From Dyella_B sp035277725 (lineage in GTDB: Bacteria > Pseudomonadota > Gammaproteobacteria > Xanthomonadales > Rhodanobacteraceae), in assembly GCF_035277725.1 (NCBI RefSeq), contig NZ_DATEJY010000030.1, positions 51,701 to 115,700 of the forward strand: a stretch of 64,000 bases of DNA, written 5' to 3'. Both the position numbers and the translations under genes were made by a program. Below the pieces are notes generated by a model. That model was not told the DNA's origin, searched no databases, and worked only from the letters and a program-made list of their open reading frames with translations. Of the stretch, positions 16,986 through 25,548 are shown one piece after another (the first letter of the stretch is position 1; each line of letters begins with the position of its first letter).

Positions 16986-18563
16986 TCACAATCCTTTCGC
17001 CGCTTGCGCCACGGCGCGGAACAACGCACGCCCTTTGTTCATCGTCTCCTCCCACTCCGATGCCGGATCGGAGTCGTACACGATGCCGGCGCCAGCCTGC
17101 ACGTGCAGGCGGCCACCCTGGATCACCGCAGTGCGAATGGCGATGGCAGTGTCCGCATCGCCCCACCAGCCGATCCAGCCGATGGCGCCAGCGTAGATGT
17201 TGCGCTTGTAGGGCTCGAGTTCCTGGATGATTTCGATGGCGCGAATCTTGGGTGCGCCACTGAGCGTGCCGGCTGGAAAGGTGGCCTTGAGCACGTCCAT
17301 GTAGCTGACGTCGGGCTTCAAGGTGCCCTGCACTTGCGACACGATATGCATCACGTGCGAGTAACGCTCGACCACGAAGGATTCGCTGACTTCGACTGTG
17401 CCCGTATCGCTGATGCGGCCGATGTCGTTGCGTCCCAGGTCGATCAGCATCACGTGCTCGGCGCGCTCCTTGGGATCGGCCAGCAGTTCTTCTTCGAGCG
17501 CACGATCTTCTTCGTCCGTAGCGCCGCGCTTGCGAGTGCCGGCGAGCGGGCGCACAACCACTTTGCCATCCTTCATGCGCGCCAGAATTTCCGGCGACGA
17601 ACCGACGATCTGCGTATCGCCCAGATCGACGAAATACATGTACGGCGATGGATTCATCGCACGCAACGCGCGATATACATCCACCGGTCGCGCATTGAAT
17701 CCGACGCTCAAGCGCTGCGAAGGCACGACCTGAAAAATGTCGCCGGCGCGGATGTATTCCTTCGCTCGCTCCACCATCGCCTCGAATTCTTCGCGGGTGA
17801 AGGAGGATTTGAAATCGCTCTCGTTGAGTGCCGTCGATTGCGTAAGTTGCGGATAGGCCGCGCCACCCTGGCGCAAGCGATGCGTCAGCGCGTCGAGCCG
17901 GCGCTGCGCTTGTGCATAGGCCTGCGGCTGCGCGGGATCGGCGTGCACGATCAGGTACAGACGACCCTTGAGGTTGTCGAAGACGGCCACTTCTTCGGCC
18001 AGCATCAACAACACATCCGGCGTACCAAGTTCGTCGGGACGATCCCATTGCGCCAGCTTCGGCTCGATGTAGCCGATGGTCTCGAAGCCGAAGTAGCCGA
18101 CCAATCCGCCACTGAATGCCGGCAGCTGCGGCAGACGCGGTACGTCGTATTGCTGACGCAGCTTTTCGATTTCGCCGAGCGGGTCGTCCAGGTGGCGGCG
18201 TTCGATGATTTCCCCTGCATCTTCCACTTCAAGCTCGTGCCCGCGCAGGCGATACACACGCTTGGCCGGCAGGCCGATGATTGAGTAACGCCCCCACGTG
18301 GCACCACCTTCCACCGATTCGAACAAAAAGGTATAGGGGCCATCGGCCAGCTTGAGGTAGACCGACAACGGGGTGTCCAGATCGGAAAACACCTCGCGCA
18401 CCAACGGGATGCGGGTATGGCCTTGCGCGGCGAGCGCGTTGAATTCGTCGCGAGAAATCACGTGCGGGAAGTCCGTGAAACGCAGAAAGGGGAGATTGTA
18501 TAGGGTGGCCGTTGCTTTTCTCTCCTTTTCTTGAGGGAGCCGATGGCGCTGAGGGGCATTCAT
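16986..18563 (-). CDS. trpE: Anthranilate synthase component I
   Basis: Makes anthranilate from chorismate with TrpG. The 525-residue protein has the N-terminal feedback region, with SVYLKLADGPYTFLFESVEG typical of TrpE's Trp-binding part, and the catalytic C-terminal half: RPLAGTRKRGATDEED, DLGRNDIGRISDTG, FPAGTLSGAPKIRAIEII and YAGAIGWIGW. The ATG at 18563 follows GGAG by nine bases; relatives often begin near ISRDEF, so GTG at 18461 is a possible shorter start. No Trp-rich leader peptide was found in the 109 bases before it, so control is more likely by feedback inhibition. Confidence 0.95.
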   Translation of the reverse strand: MNAPQRHRLPQEKERKATATLYNLPFLRFTDFPHVISRDEFNALAAQGHTRIPLVREVFSDLDTPLSVYLKLADGPYTFLFESVEGGATWGRYSIIGLPAKRVYRLRGHELEVEDAGEIIERRHLDDPLGEIEKLRQQYDVPRLPQLPAFSGGLVGYFGFETIGYIEPKLAQWDRPDELGTPDVLLMLAEEVAVFDNLKGRLYLIVHADPAQPQAYAQAQRRLDALTHRLRQGGAAYPQLTQSTALNESDFKSSFTREEFEAMVERAKEYIRAGDIFQVVPSQRLSVGFNARPVDVYRALRAMNPSPYMYFVDLGDTQIVGSSPEILARMKDGKVVVRPLAGTRKRGATDEEDRALEEELLADPKERAEHVMLIDLGRNDIGRISDTGTVEVSESFVVERYSHVMHIVSQVQGTLKPDVSYMDVLKATFPAGTLSGAPKIRAIEIIQELEPYKRNIYAGAIGWIGWWGDADTAIAIRTAVIQGGRLHVQAGAGIVYDSDPASEWEETMNKGRALFRAVAQAAKGL

Positions 18564-18672
18564 GCGATGGGCTCCGCGTCGCCCGATAAATGGACGGCCA
18601 TTTCAGCAAGGTCATCGTGAAGTTTTAGCCGAGGTTGCCCGCTTGACTGACCAGGTCGGCAGCCCGGCGTGT

Positions 18673-20679
18673 TCAACCGGCGAGGCGCTGCCTGGGCATG
18701 CCGTACAAGCGGAGGCTGAAAGCCACGCCACTGCCGTCTTCCAGATTGCGCGCCGAGGCCACGCCGCCATGGCGCTCCGCCACCAGCCGCACCACGTACA
18801 GACCAAGGCCGAGATGCGGGGCATCACCCGGCGTGGCCTTGTCGCGCAGACTGACCAGCGAATCGAACAGCCGTCCCTGCATGGCGGCGGGCAACGGCGG
18901 CCCCTGGTTGGCCAGCTCGATCTCCGCGCCACCATCGACCGGACGAAGGCTGAGCCGTAGCCAGCCATCGGCGGGGGTGAACGAGAGTGCGTTGTCGAAC
19001 AGCTTGTCCAGCGCCTGCGCGATCAACTCGGGAGCGCCGTGCAAGTGAACCGGCTGATCCGGTAGCACGCATTCCAAGGGGCGCACGCCCGCCAGCGGTC
19101 GATAGGCGTCGGCGCAACCGGCCACCACGTCCACCAGATCCACGTCTTCCGGCTCGGCAGCGGCAATGGCGCGCTCCATCCGGCTGGCTTCGCTCATGGC
19201 GCGCACCAGCGTGCCGAGGCGCGCCACGCCGTCACGCGCACGGGCCAGGTAGGGCTGTGCTTCGTTGGATAGTTCGGCGTGTTCGAGGTTGTCCAGCGAG
19301 GACTTTACGATCGCCAGCGGCGTATTGAGTTCATGCGACAACTTCGAGGCCAGCGTGCGCAGGTAATCGGTATAGCCGCCGACAGCCTCGAACAATTTTT
19401 GGAAGCTGCGTGCCAGATCGCCGATCTCGTCTTCCGACTCGGCCATCGGAAAGTGACTTTGGATCATTTGGCCATCCAGACGGCCGTCATTGACTTGCGC
19501 GCGCTCCACCGCATCACGCAAACGCCCCAGGCGCAGGCTGAGCCGCGTGGCGAAGAACAGCAGAACGGCGCCGGCGATAAGCATCACGCTGAAACTGGTC
19601 AAGAGCAGGCTCAGGAAGGCACGATTGGCCAGCAAGGGCACGGCACGGCTGGCCTGTTCGAGCAATAGCACGCCCACCACGGTCTGGCCACGCTCCACCG
19701 GCACGGCCGTCGCCAACACCACGCTGTCGCGCTCCTCGCCCTGGCGCCATACGGTGGTTGCCCGGCCATCGCGCGCGTATTTCACTTCGGGCAGATCGAG
19801 ACGCGGTGCATCGCTGGTCCAGGCTTGGGCTTGTTCCAGCGGGTTGGCAAGCAACCAGTGGTAGATCACCGACGACCACCAACTCGGCTGCGGGCCGGAC
19901 GTTTTCAGGCGGCCACTTTGTGCAAGCAGCCAACCCTGCGGCGTGACGAGTCGCGTGCGCGTATCGTCGGGCGACAGTTGCGCCAGCTCTTGCGACAGAT
20001 CCTGCGAATAACGCCACAACGGCCGCACATCTGCCGCGAGCGGATTGCCACCATCGGCGGCGGTGTAAATCCCTACTCCCAGCGTACTCAAGCCGAGACC
20101 GCGCGGCAGACGCAGTTCGACGTGGTAGCCACTGCCATCTTCTTGCCATTGCCCGATGATCCGGTCCGGCAAATCGCCGGCGGGCGGATCGAGTGTCAAC
20201 GCCGTAAAAGCACCGGGTGCGGCGCTCGCAATGAGATAACGCCGATGCTGATCGCCTTGCACCAGATCGAGCAGGACATGATCGGCCGAGAGCGCATTGA
20301 TATCACCGGCATCCGCACGAGTGCGGGTTCCCGTCCGCACGTCGATATGGAGATAGAAGCCGTTGTCGTCCTCCGCCAGCAGCAATTTGTTCTGCTTGCC
20401 GAGCGATTGGCTCCACGGTGTCATCGGCGCCCAATCATCGCCATAGCCGTCGACGACGATGGGGTTCACCGCCTGCTGCGCATACCAGCCCTTGCCCGGT
20501 TGCGGCAGCGGCATGTCGGTGACGGCAAGACTGCGCGCGATGGCGGTGGCTGTCGCGGTCAGCGCCTGCTCCTGTCCCTGGCGTAACAGAGTTTCCATCT
20601 GACGCACATATAGCCAGCCCGCGATCGGCAGCGCGAGCGTGCAAAGGGCGACAAGCAGAAGTTGTTGGCGCAGGCTCAT
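18673..20679 (-). CDS. Sensor histidine kinase, dedicated-sortase-system (PdsS-like) type
   Basis: A 668-residue inner-membrane kinase. TM1 lies at about 7-25, a large periplasmic domain at 26-355, TM2 at about 360-382, then HAMP, HisKA (LASKLSHELNTPLAIVKSSL, His in SHELNTP) and HATPase_c (FDNALSFTP, GLGLYVVRLVAERHGG). The N-terminus LRQQLLLVALCTLALPIAGW and the periplasmic VDGYGDDWAP...LAEDDNGFYLHIDV pattern, which reads like a CBM9/DOMON-type sandwich, resemble the kinase of the proteobacterial dedicated sortase system. That assignment is from memory of the family and no sortase is nearby. It is the third gene of an operon with the regulator at 21291-21980. Confidence 0.85.
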   Translation of the reverse strand: MSLRQQLLLVALCTLALPIAGWLYVRQMETLLRQGQEQALTATATAIARSLAVTDMPLPQPGKGWYAQQAVNPIVVDGYGDDWAPMTPWSQSLGKQNKLLLAEDDNGFYLHIDVRTGTRTRADAGDINALSADHVLLDLVQGDQHRRYLIASAAPGAFTALTLDPPAGDLPDRIIGQWQEDGSGYHVELRLPRGLGLSTLGVGIYTAADGGNPLAADVRPLWRYSQDLSQELAQLSPDDTRTRLVTPQGWLLAQSGRLKTSGPQPSWWSSVIYHWLLANPLEQAQAWTSDAPRLDLPEVKYARDGRATTVWRQGEERDSVVLATAVPVERGQTVVGVLLLEQASRAVPLLANRAFLSLLLTSFSVMLIAGAVLLFFATRLSLRLGRLRDAVERAQVNDGRLDGQMIQSHFPMAESEDEIGDLARSFQKLFEAVGGYTDYLRTLASKLSHELNTPLAIVKSSLDNLEHAELSNEAQPYLARARDGVARLGTLVRAMSEASRMERAIAAAEPEDVDLVDVVAGCADAYRPLAGVRPLECVLPDQPVHLHGAPELIAQALDKLFDNALSFTPADGWLRLSLRPVDGGAEIELANQGPPLPAAMQGRLFDSLVSLRDKATPGDAPHLGLGLYVVRLVAERHGGVASARNLEDGSGVAFSLRLYGMPRQRLAG

Positions 20680-20691
20680 GCTTGAACGACG

Positions 20692-21291
20692 TTACGGTTT
20701 CGCTGCAGCCGCAGGCGACGGCTTGGACTCCGGCACGTAAGTCATATAGACGGAATCCTGCACCACCTGCTTGAAGGTATCGATCAACGCCTGTCGATTC
20801 GGATCCGCCGCGCTGACCGTCATCGACCAGCTGTAGCGAACGCCACTTTTCTTGCCGGGATCGCAGAACACCACTACGTCGTCGATATGGTCGGAGCCTT
20901 GATAGAGCACGCCCTGGCAAGCGCTTGCGCGTGGATTCCTCAGCGGGAATGCGTTGGCTTTGCCGTGGGCATCGGACTGCAGGTAATGCTGGCGATCGTC
21001 CTGCAGCTCCGCATCAAGCGTGGGCAATTTGGCCGGCCAAACGTTGAGCACCATGACGCGCTCCGGCTTGCCTGTCCACGCGCCTTGATACAGCACCAGA
21101 CTGGCGCCAATCGTGGCGGCGTAGGTGCAGCAATCCTGCGTCCAACCCTTCGGCAGATCGGTGCTGATGGACCAAGCAGGCGCGTTGCCGTCCGTTTTGC
21201 CGTGCGCCAGCACGTCTTGCGGATGAGACCCCCTGGCGCATGCCAGTGGCGTCAGTGCACTCAGCAGCAAAACCGGCCACAAACGTCGCAT
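20692..21291 (-). CDS. Exported protein of unknown function in two-component operon
   Basis: A 199-residue protein encoded between the response regulator and the kinase. The ATG at 21291 shares its A with the regulator's TGA (TGATG), so the two are translationally coupled; an upstream ATG at 21303 is less likely. Residues 1-20 (MRRLWPVLLLSALTPLACA) are a signal peptide; the Cys near the cleavage site makes a lipoprotein possible, though the lipobox is poor. The body has DCCTYAATIGASLVLYQGAW and an Ala/Pro tail (SPAAAAKP). No family recognised. The location suggests an accessory sensor for the kinase's periplasmic domain. Confidence 0.75.
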   Translation of the reverse strand: MRRLWPVLLLSALTPLACARGSHPQDVLAHGKTDGNAPAWSISTDLPKGWTQDCCTYAATIGASLVLYQGAWTGKPERVMVLNVWPAKLPTLDAELQDDRQHYLQSDAHGKANAFPLRNPRASACQGVLYQGSDHIDDVVVFCDPGKKSGVRYSWSMTVSAADPNRQALIDTFKQVVQDSVYMTYVPESKPSPAAAAKP

Positions 21292-21980
21292 CACGGACGC
21301 CACCGGTAGCCAACGCCATGCACGGTTTCGATGGCATCGAACTCCGGCGCGACCGCAATGAATTTCTTGCGGATGCGCTTGATGTGCGAGGTGATGGTGG
21401 CGTCATCCACCACCAATTCCGCTTCACGCATCAATTGGTCGCGGTTTTTCACGTGACCGGGAAAACGCACCAAGGTATGCACCATCCAGAACTCGGTCAC
21501 GGTGAGCGGCACTTCCACGTCGGCCCAAGTGACGCGCATGCGCTCGGATTCCAACTTGAGCGGACCATGTCCGATCACCGTTTCGCTGGAGGCCGGCGCC
21601 TTCAACGATTCGATGCGACGGAACAAGGCCGCGATGCGCGCCGCCAGCTGATGCAGGCTGGTGTCCTTGCTGAGGTAATCGTCGGCCCCCAGGCGCAGGC
21701 CGGAAATCACATCGAAATCCGAATCGCGTGCGGTGAGAAAGATGATCGGCAGCGTCGACGATTTCGCGCGCAGCTCGCGGCAAAGATCGAAGCCACCTTC
21801 TGGCTCGTCGCCCAGACCGATGTCGATGATCACCAGCTCCGGCAGGCGGATGGCGAAGGCATTGGAGGCCTCCTGCCGCGAGCCGTAGCCGCGGGTGTCA
21901 TAGCCGAAGCGGTTCAGCGCCTCGACGTAATTGGCGCGGATAAGGGGTTCGTCTTCGACGATGGCGATGTTGCGTCCCAT
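21291..21980 (-). CDS. OmpR-type response regulator, dedicated-sortase-system (PdsR-like) type
   Basis: A 229-residue regulator. The receiver domain has the acidic pair in IAIVEDEPLIRANY, the phosphoacceptor Asp in LVIIDIGLGDEPEGG, and FLTARDSDFD with the conserved Thr; Lys appears in DDYLSKDTSLH. The C-terminal winged helix covers about 130-229 (LTVTEFWMVHTLVRFPGHVK, TITSHIKRIRKKF, HGVGYRWRP). The signature IDIGLGDExxGGFxLCRELR is characteristic, as I recall it, of the sortase-associated regulator group. The ATG at 21980 is chosen; the frame runs on upstream to 22148 without homology. First gene of a three-gene operon. Confidence 0.88.
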   Translation of the reverse strand: MGRNIAIVEDEPLIRANYVEALNRFGYDTRGYGSRQEASNAFAIRLPELVIIDIGLGDEPEGGFDLCRELRAKSSTLPIIFLTARDSDFDVISGLRLGADDYLSKDTSLHQLAARIAALFRRIESLKAPASSETVIGHGPLKLESERMRVTWADVEVPLTVTEFWMVHTLVRFPGHVKNRDQLMREAELVVDDATITSHIKRIRKKFIAVAPEFDAIETVHGVGYRWRP

Positions 21981-22160
21981 GTGGATTCCTCGTGAGGATG
22001 GCGCGCAGGGTGCTATGCGGCACGGCGCTTGCGCAAGCCGGGCGTGCAGCTTGCCCGCGTTCTGCCATATTCCATCGCCCCCGCGCCCTTGAGGTGCCGG
22101 CCGCGGCGCCCCGCTGAGGTGTTTGATATCTCCAACGCTACCGAGCAACGAGTCTTACCC

Positions 22161-22274
22161 ATGCGCGCCGACCCCTCCGTCGATCCGAATGCCGAACTGC
22201 GTACGTTCGAACCGCTGCGCGTGGTGCTGGCGCTGGGCTCGCTGCTACTGGCCGCCCTGATCAGCCTGTACTGA
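22161..22274 (+). CDS. Possible 37-residue single-span membrane protein
   Basis: Frame starting at ATG 22161, divergent from the regulator gene. It encodes a short acidic-polar N-part (DPSVDPNAELRTFEPLR) and then a clean hydrophobic span (VVLALGSLLLAALISLY) to the stop. The frame also extends upstream to 22029, but that part is Pro/Arg-rich and not protein-like. A terminator follows 150 bases later. No family recognised; there is no strong ribosome site, so this is a candidate rather than a firm gene. Confidence 0.35.
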   Translation: MRADPSVDPNAELRTFEPLRVVLALGSLLLAALISLY

Positions 22275-22423
22275 TTTCATGACGTGAAGCTGCCGTGGAA
22301 GGCATGGGCGCGGCCGGTGCGCCAAGGATGGGTACCGGTCGCGCCACCCGGCGGGGTGAATGCCTTGCAGCTTCCAAACCCATCCACCGTTTTCCGGTCA
22401 ATGCTGGTCCTCTGGCGTTCCTT

Positions 22424-22448
22424 CCCCTCCCACGGAGGGGATTTTTTT
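22424..22448 (+). terminator. Intrinsic terminator, rightward
   Basis: CCCCTCC, loop CAC, GGAGGGG followed by ATTTTTTT. It can only serve a rightward transcript, and the only candidate upstream is the small membrane ORF at 22161-22274. Confidence 0.8.
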
Positions 22449-22449
22449 G

Positions 22450-22680
22450 GGCGGAGAAATTTTTCACACCTGGCGGGAACCATTCAAAGGGAGCCATGTC
22501 CGATTACATGGCAGGCGCATAGTCCATTGCCGTGGAACTCGCCGAGGTCTGATTGACGGCCGAGCCTCCCGTCCTTCTGACCGCGTGCAGGCTGCAACTG
22601 CCGATGGTGTCTCCTCTAGCGTCATGATGACGCCCCTCCAACCCGGCGCAGACTTCCCCCTGTGCCGGGTTTCTCTTTTT
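22450..22680 (+). ncRNA. Candidate small RNA ending in an intrinsic terminator
   Basis: The 418-base gap between 22274 and rpe holds a second rightward terminator at 22640-22680: AACCCGGCGCA and TGTGCCGGGTT pair around a ten-base loop, followed by TCTCTTTTT. No open frame lies between the first terminator (22448) and this one, and rpe is on the other strand, so the second terminator implies a separate non-coding transcript of at most about 230 bases. The 5' end is unknown. No known RNA family was recognised. Confidence 0.45.
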
Positions 22681-22692
22681 CTAAAATTCGAA

Positions 22693-23373
22693 TCAGCCGA
22701 TCGCGGCGCGCATCTTGGCGATCACCGCGGCGTAATCGTGCGCGCCGAAGATGGCCGAGCCGGCCACGAAAGTATCGGCACCGGCTGCCGCAATCTCGCC
22801 GATGTTGTCCGCCGTGACGCCGCCATCGATTTCCAGGCGAATCGAGCGCCCGCTTTCATCGATCAGGCGACGCACGCGACGCAGTTTCTCAAGCGCCTCA
22901 GGAATGAATTTCTGGCCACCAAAGCCAGGATTCACCGACATGATCAGCACCAGGTCGAGCTTATCGAGCACATGATCGAGCCAGTTCAGCGGCGTGGCAG
23001 GATTGAACACCAACCCCGCCTGGCAACCCGAATCCTTGATCATGCCGATGGTGCGATCCACATGCTCGGAGGCCTCAGGATGGAAGCTGATCAAGCTGGC
23101 GCCCGCCTTGGCGAAATCCGGCGCGATGCGATCGACCGGCTTCACCATCAGGTGCACGTCGATCGGCTTGGCGATGCCATAATCGCGCAATGCCTTGAGC
23201 ACCATCGGCCCCATGGTGAGGTTGGGCACGTAGTGGTTGTCCATCACGTCGAAATGCACCCAGTCGCCGCCGGCAGCCAACACCTTGGCGGTGTCTTCGC
23301 CCAATCGCGCGAAGTCGGCGGAGAGGATGGAAGGAGCAATGACGGGGGACTGTTTCATAGCGGCAATAGGCAT
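22693..23373 (-). CDS. rpe: Ribulose-phosphate 3-epimerase
   Basis: Interconverts ribulose 5-phosphate and xylulose 5-phosphate in the pentose phosphate pathway. The 226-residue TIM barrel shows IAPSILSADFARLGED, the metal ligands in HFDVMDNHYVPNLTMGP and DVHLMV, LIMSVNPGFGGQKFIP and IDGGVTADNIGEIAAAGAD. ATG at 23373 or 23358 can start it; neither has a strong ribosome site. In many relatives rpe lies just before trpE; here the two-component operon intervenes. Confidence 0.96.
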   Translation of the reverse strand: MPIAAMKQSPVIAPSILSADFARLGEDTAKVLAAGGDWVHFDVMDNHYVPNLTMGPMVLKALRDYGIAKPIDVHLMVKPVDRIAPDFAKAGASLISFHPEASEHVDRTIGMIKDSGCQAGLVFNPATPLNWLDHVLDKLDLVLIMSVNPGFGGQKFIPEALEKLRRVRRLIDESGRSIRLEIDGGVTADNIGEIAAAGADTFVAGSAIFGAHDYAAVIAKMRAAIG

Positions 23374-23424
23374 TGAGGGAATAAGGAATAGTAACGCGTG
23401 GCGCTGTCACCATTCCCTATTCCC

Positions 23425-24231
23425 TCACTTGAAGCCTCGCTCCGCCTTGATGCGCTCGTACGCCGCGTTGATCTCGCTGGCGCGGCCCTCGGCACGCTTG
23501 CGCATTTCGTCGGGCAGATCGCCCAGGCGGTCGGGATGATGTTCGGAAATCAGCTTGCGATAGGCGCGCTTGATGGCGCGCTCATCGGCATCGCGGGTAA
23601 TGCCGAGCACGGCGTAAGGATCAGGCCCTTGCGTGTTCCGCTGCGGCGGCACGTAACCACCGCCAGTGCCGTAGGCACGCCCACGCGCGCCAGCCGCGCC
23701 TTGCCAGACGTAGCCTTTCATCGCCATCAGGGCCATCAGCTCCATGTCGCTGATGCGCAGGGCGAATGCGAGCTGGCGCAGGATTGCCATTTTTTCCGGT
23801 GACGGATTGCCTTCAGCCAGCACCGTTTCGATCACCACGTCCAGCAGCGGGAACGCGTGGTCACGGCGCAGCCCCACCCATTGGCGCAGCGCATTGATCG
23901 GCGCGGTGACGTCGAACTCGGGTTGTTTGCCTTGGTTGAAGGCATGGATGGCCTGCTGACGTGCCGTGCCCTCCAACCCCATGCGCGCCATGATGCGCTC
24001 GGCAATGGCGATTTCGGCTTCCGATACGCGGCCGTCGGCTTTGGCGATGGCGCCCAGCAGTGCGAACAGCGGCGTAACGTAGCCGCCGGCCTCGGGAGTC
24101 GCGGCGCGGCGTTGGCTGTAGCGCAAGTTGTCGAGCACGAAACCGACGATCGCGCCCACGCCCATCCCGACGAAGCCATGGCCAAGCAGCAGGCCCGCCA
24201 TGGCGAACCAGAAGGTATAGGTGTAGCTCAT
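23425..24231 (-). CDS. djlA: DjlA-type membrane co-chaperone (TerB + J domain)
   Basis: A 268-residue co-chaperone for DnaK anchored by a single N-terminal span. The start FWFAMAGLLLGHGFVGMGVG is the Gly-rich DjlA membrane segment. A TerB-like helical domain follows (about 50-170: LLGAIAKADGRVSEAEI, EMELMALM-like repeats). The C-terminal J domain (about 205-265) carries the HPD motif in ISEHHPDRLGDLP. In E. coli DjlA affects the Rcs envelope-stress pathway. It overlaps the preceding cytochrome gene by four bases (ATGA), an unusual partner. Confidence 0.92.
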   Translation of the reverse strand: MSYTYTFWFAMAGLLLGHGFVGMGVGAIVGFVLDNLRYSQRRAATPEAGGYVTPLFALLGAIAKADGRVSEAEIAIAERIMARMGLEGTARQQAIHAFNQGKQPEFDVTAPINALRQWVGLRRDHAFPLLDVVIETVLAEGNPSPEKMAILRQLAFALRISDMELMALMAMKGYVWQGAAGARGRAYGTGGGYVPPQRNTQGPDPYAVLGITRDADERAIKRAYRKLISEHHPDRLGDLPDEMRKRAEGRASEINAAYERIKAERGFK

Positions 24232-24551
24232 GGATGCGCGGCAGCCGGTAGTTGCGGCGTCTGTGCGCTGTACCAGCGCGCCAGCTGATCCAGTTCCGCG
24301 TCATTGAGCGGACCGGTGGCGGTGCGCATCAGCGGCACGTTGCGCGTACCGTCGCGGTAGTCCTGCAACGCCTTGCGCAAATAGTCCAGCCGCTGGCCCG
24401 CGAGATTGGGCGCGCCTGGCATCTGCGCCATGCCCATTTCACCATGGCACGCCGCGCACAGGCCCAGCCGCACCGGCTTGGTTGGCAGATCGGCAGCAAA
24501 CGCTGGCAGGGCACCGGTCAAACCAAGTGCCGCGAACAATACGAATCGCAT
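24228..24551 (-). CDS. Periplasmic monohaem cytochrome c
   Basis: A 107-residue class I cytochrome. MRFVLFAALGLTGALPAFA is a signal peptide with cleavage after AFA. The single haem site is CAACH (GLCAACHGEMGMAQMPG), and a later Met in VPLMRTATGPL is the likely sixth ligand; PNLAGQRLDYLRKALQDYRDG is typical of the c553/c4-type family. The chosen ATG is 24551; an earlier frame to 24710 lacks homology. It is divergent from purC and coupled to djlA. Confidence 0.9.
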   Translation of the reverse strand: MRFVLFAALGLTGALPAFAADLPTKPVRLGLCAACHGEMGMAQMPGAPNLAGQRLDYLRKALQDYRDGTRNVPLMRTATGPLNDAELDQLARWYSAQTPQLPAAAHP

Positions 24552-24651
24552 CGGGGAGCACGCAGGCGTTAAAGCCATGCATTCTATAGCAGCCTTGCTG
24601 ACGGCAGCGGCCGGTACAATAGCGGGCTTGTCACACTGATCGGAGCGCGCC

Positions 24652-25548
24652 GTGCCCACCACCCTGCTGCAATCGAACCTGCCTGGACTGGAGCTGATCC
24701 ACCGCGGCAAGGTGCGCGACGTCTATGCGCTGTCCGGCCATCGCCTGCTGATCGTGGCCACGGACCGCCTCTCCGCGTTCGACGTGGTGCTGCCCGATCC
24801 AATCCCCGGCAAGGGCGAGATGCTCACGCAGATTTCCAACTTCTGGTTCGGCAAGACGGCGCACATCGTGCCTAACCATCTCTTGCACACCCCGCTGGAG
24901 GAAGTGCTGCCTGCAGGCACGGATATCTCCCTGTATCGCAAGCGCGCCGTGGTTACCAAGCGCCTGAAGCCGGTGCCGGTGGAAGCGATCGCCCGCGGTT
25001 ATCTGATCGGCTCGGGCTGGAAGGATTACCAGGCCACCGGTTCGCTGTGCGGTATCAGGCTGCCCGCCGGGCTGCGCCAGGCCCAGCAGTTGCCGGAGCC
25101 GATCTTTACGCCATCGACCAAGGCCGCCGTTGGCGATCACGACGAGAACGTGAGCTTCGATGCGGTGATCGCAGCCGTCGGCAAGGACTTGGCCGAACAA
25201 GTGCGCGACGCAACGCTGGCAATCTACAAATGGGCCGCCGCGTACGCGGCCGAGCGCGGCATCATCATCGCCGACACCAAGTTCGAATTCGGCACCGATG
25301 AAGACGGCAAGCTTTACGTGATGGATGAAATGCTGACGCCCGATTCCTCGCGCTTCTGGCCGGCTGACGAGTATCAGGTCGGCATCAGCCCGCCGAGCTA
25401 TGACAAGCAGTTCGTGCGCGATTATCTGGAGACGCTGGACTGGAACAAGAAAGCGCCCGGTCCGCGTGTTCCGGCGGAAGTCATCGCCGGCACGTCGGCC
25501 AAATACGCCGAGGCACTGCAACGCCTGGCTGGCATCACTCTGGAATGA
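24652..25548 (+). CDS. purC: Phosphoribosylaminoimidazole-succinocarboxamide synthase
   Basis: SAICAR synthase of purine synthesis, 298 residues, the long form found in many gammaproteobacteria and yeast. Features: HRGKVRDVYAL at the start, ATDRLSAFDVVLPDPIPGKG, KRLKPVPVEAIARGYLIGSG, FTPSTKA, IADTKFEFGTDEDGKLYVMDE and TPDSSRFWPADEY. The start is GTG at 24652, eight bases after GGAG. TACAAT at about 24615 is a possible -10 box. Its stop overlaps the start of the next gene (ATGA). Confidence 0.97.
   Translation: MPTTLLQSNLPGLELIHRGKVRDVYALSGHRLLIVATDRLSAFDVVLPDPIPGKGEMLTQISNFWFGKTAHIVPNHLLHTPLEEVLPAGTDISLYRKRAVVTKRLKPVPVEAIARGYLIGSGWKDYQATGSLCGIRLPAGLRQAQQLPEPIFTPSTKAAVGDHDENVSFDAVIAAVGKDLAEQVRDATLAIYKWAAAYAAERGIIIADTKFEFGTDEDGKLYVMDEMLTPDSSRFWPADEYQVGISPPSYDKQFVRDYLETLDWNKKAPGPRVPAEVIAGTSAKYAEALQRLAGITLE

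Noticed and set aside
18564..18672. Tryptophan attenuator or leader peptide before trpE
   Set aside because: The 109-base gap has no short ORF with tandem Trp codons and no competing hairpins with a T-run.
18673..21980. A sortase or sortase substrate next to the Pds-like regulators
   Set aside because: No LPXTG-type C-terminal sorting signal, VIT-domain protein or sortase motif (TLxTC) was found on either strand within the flanking genes.
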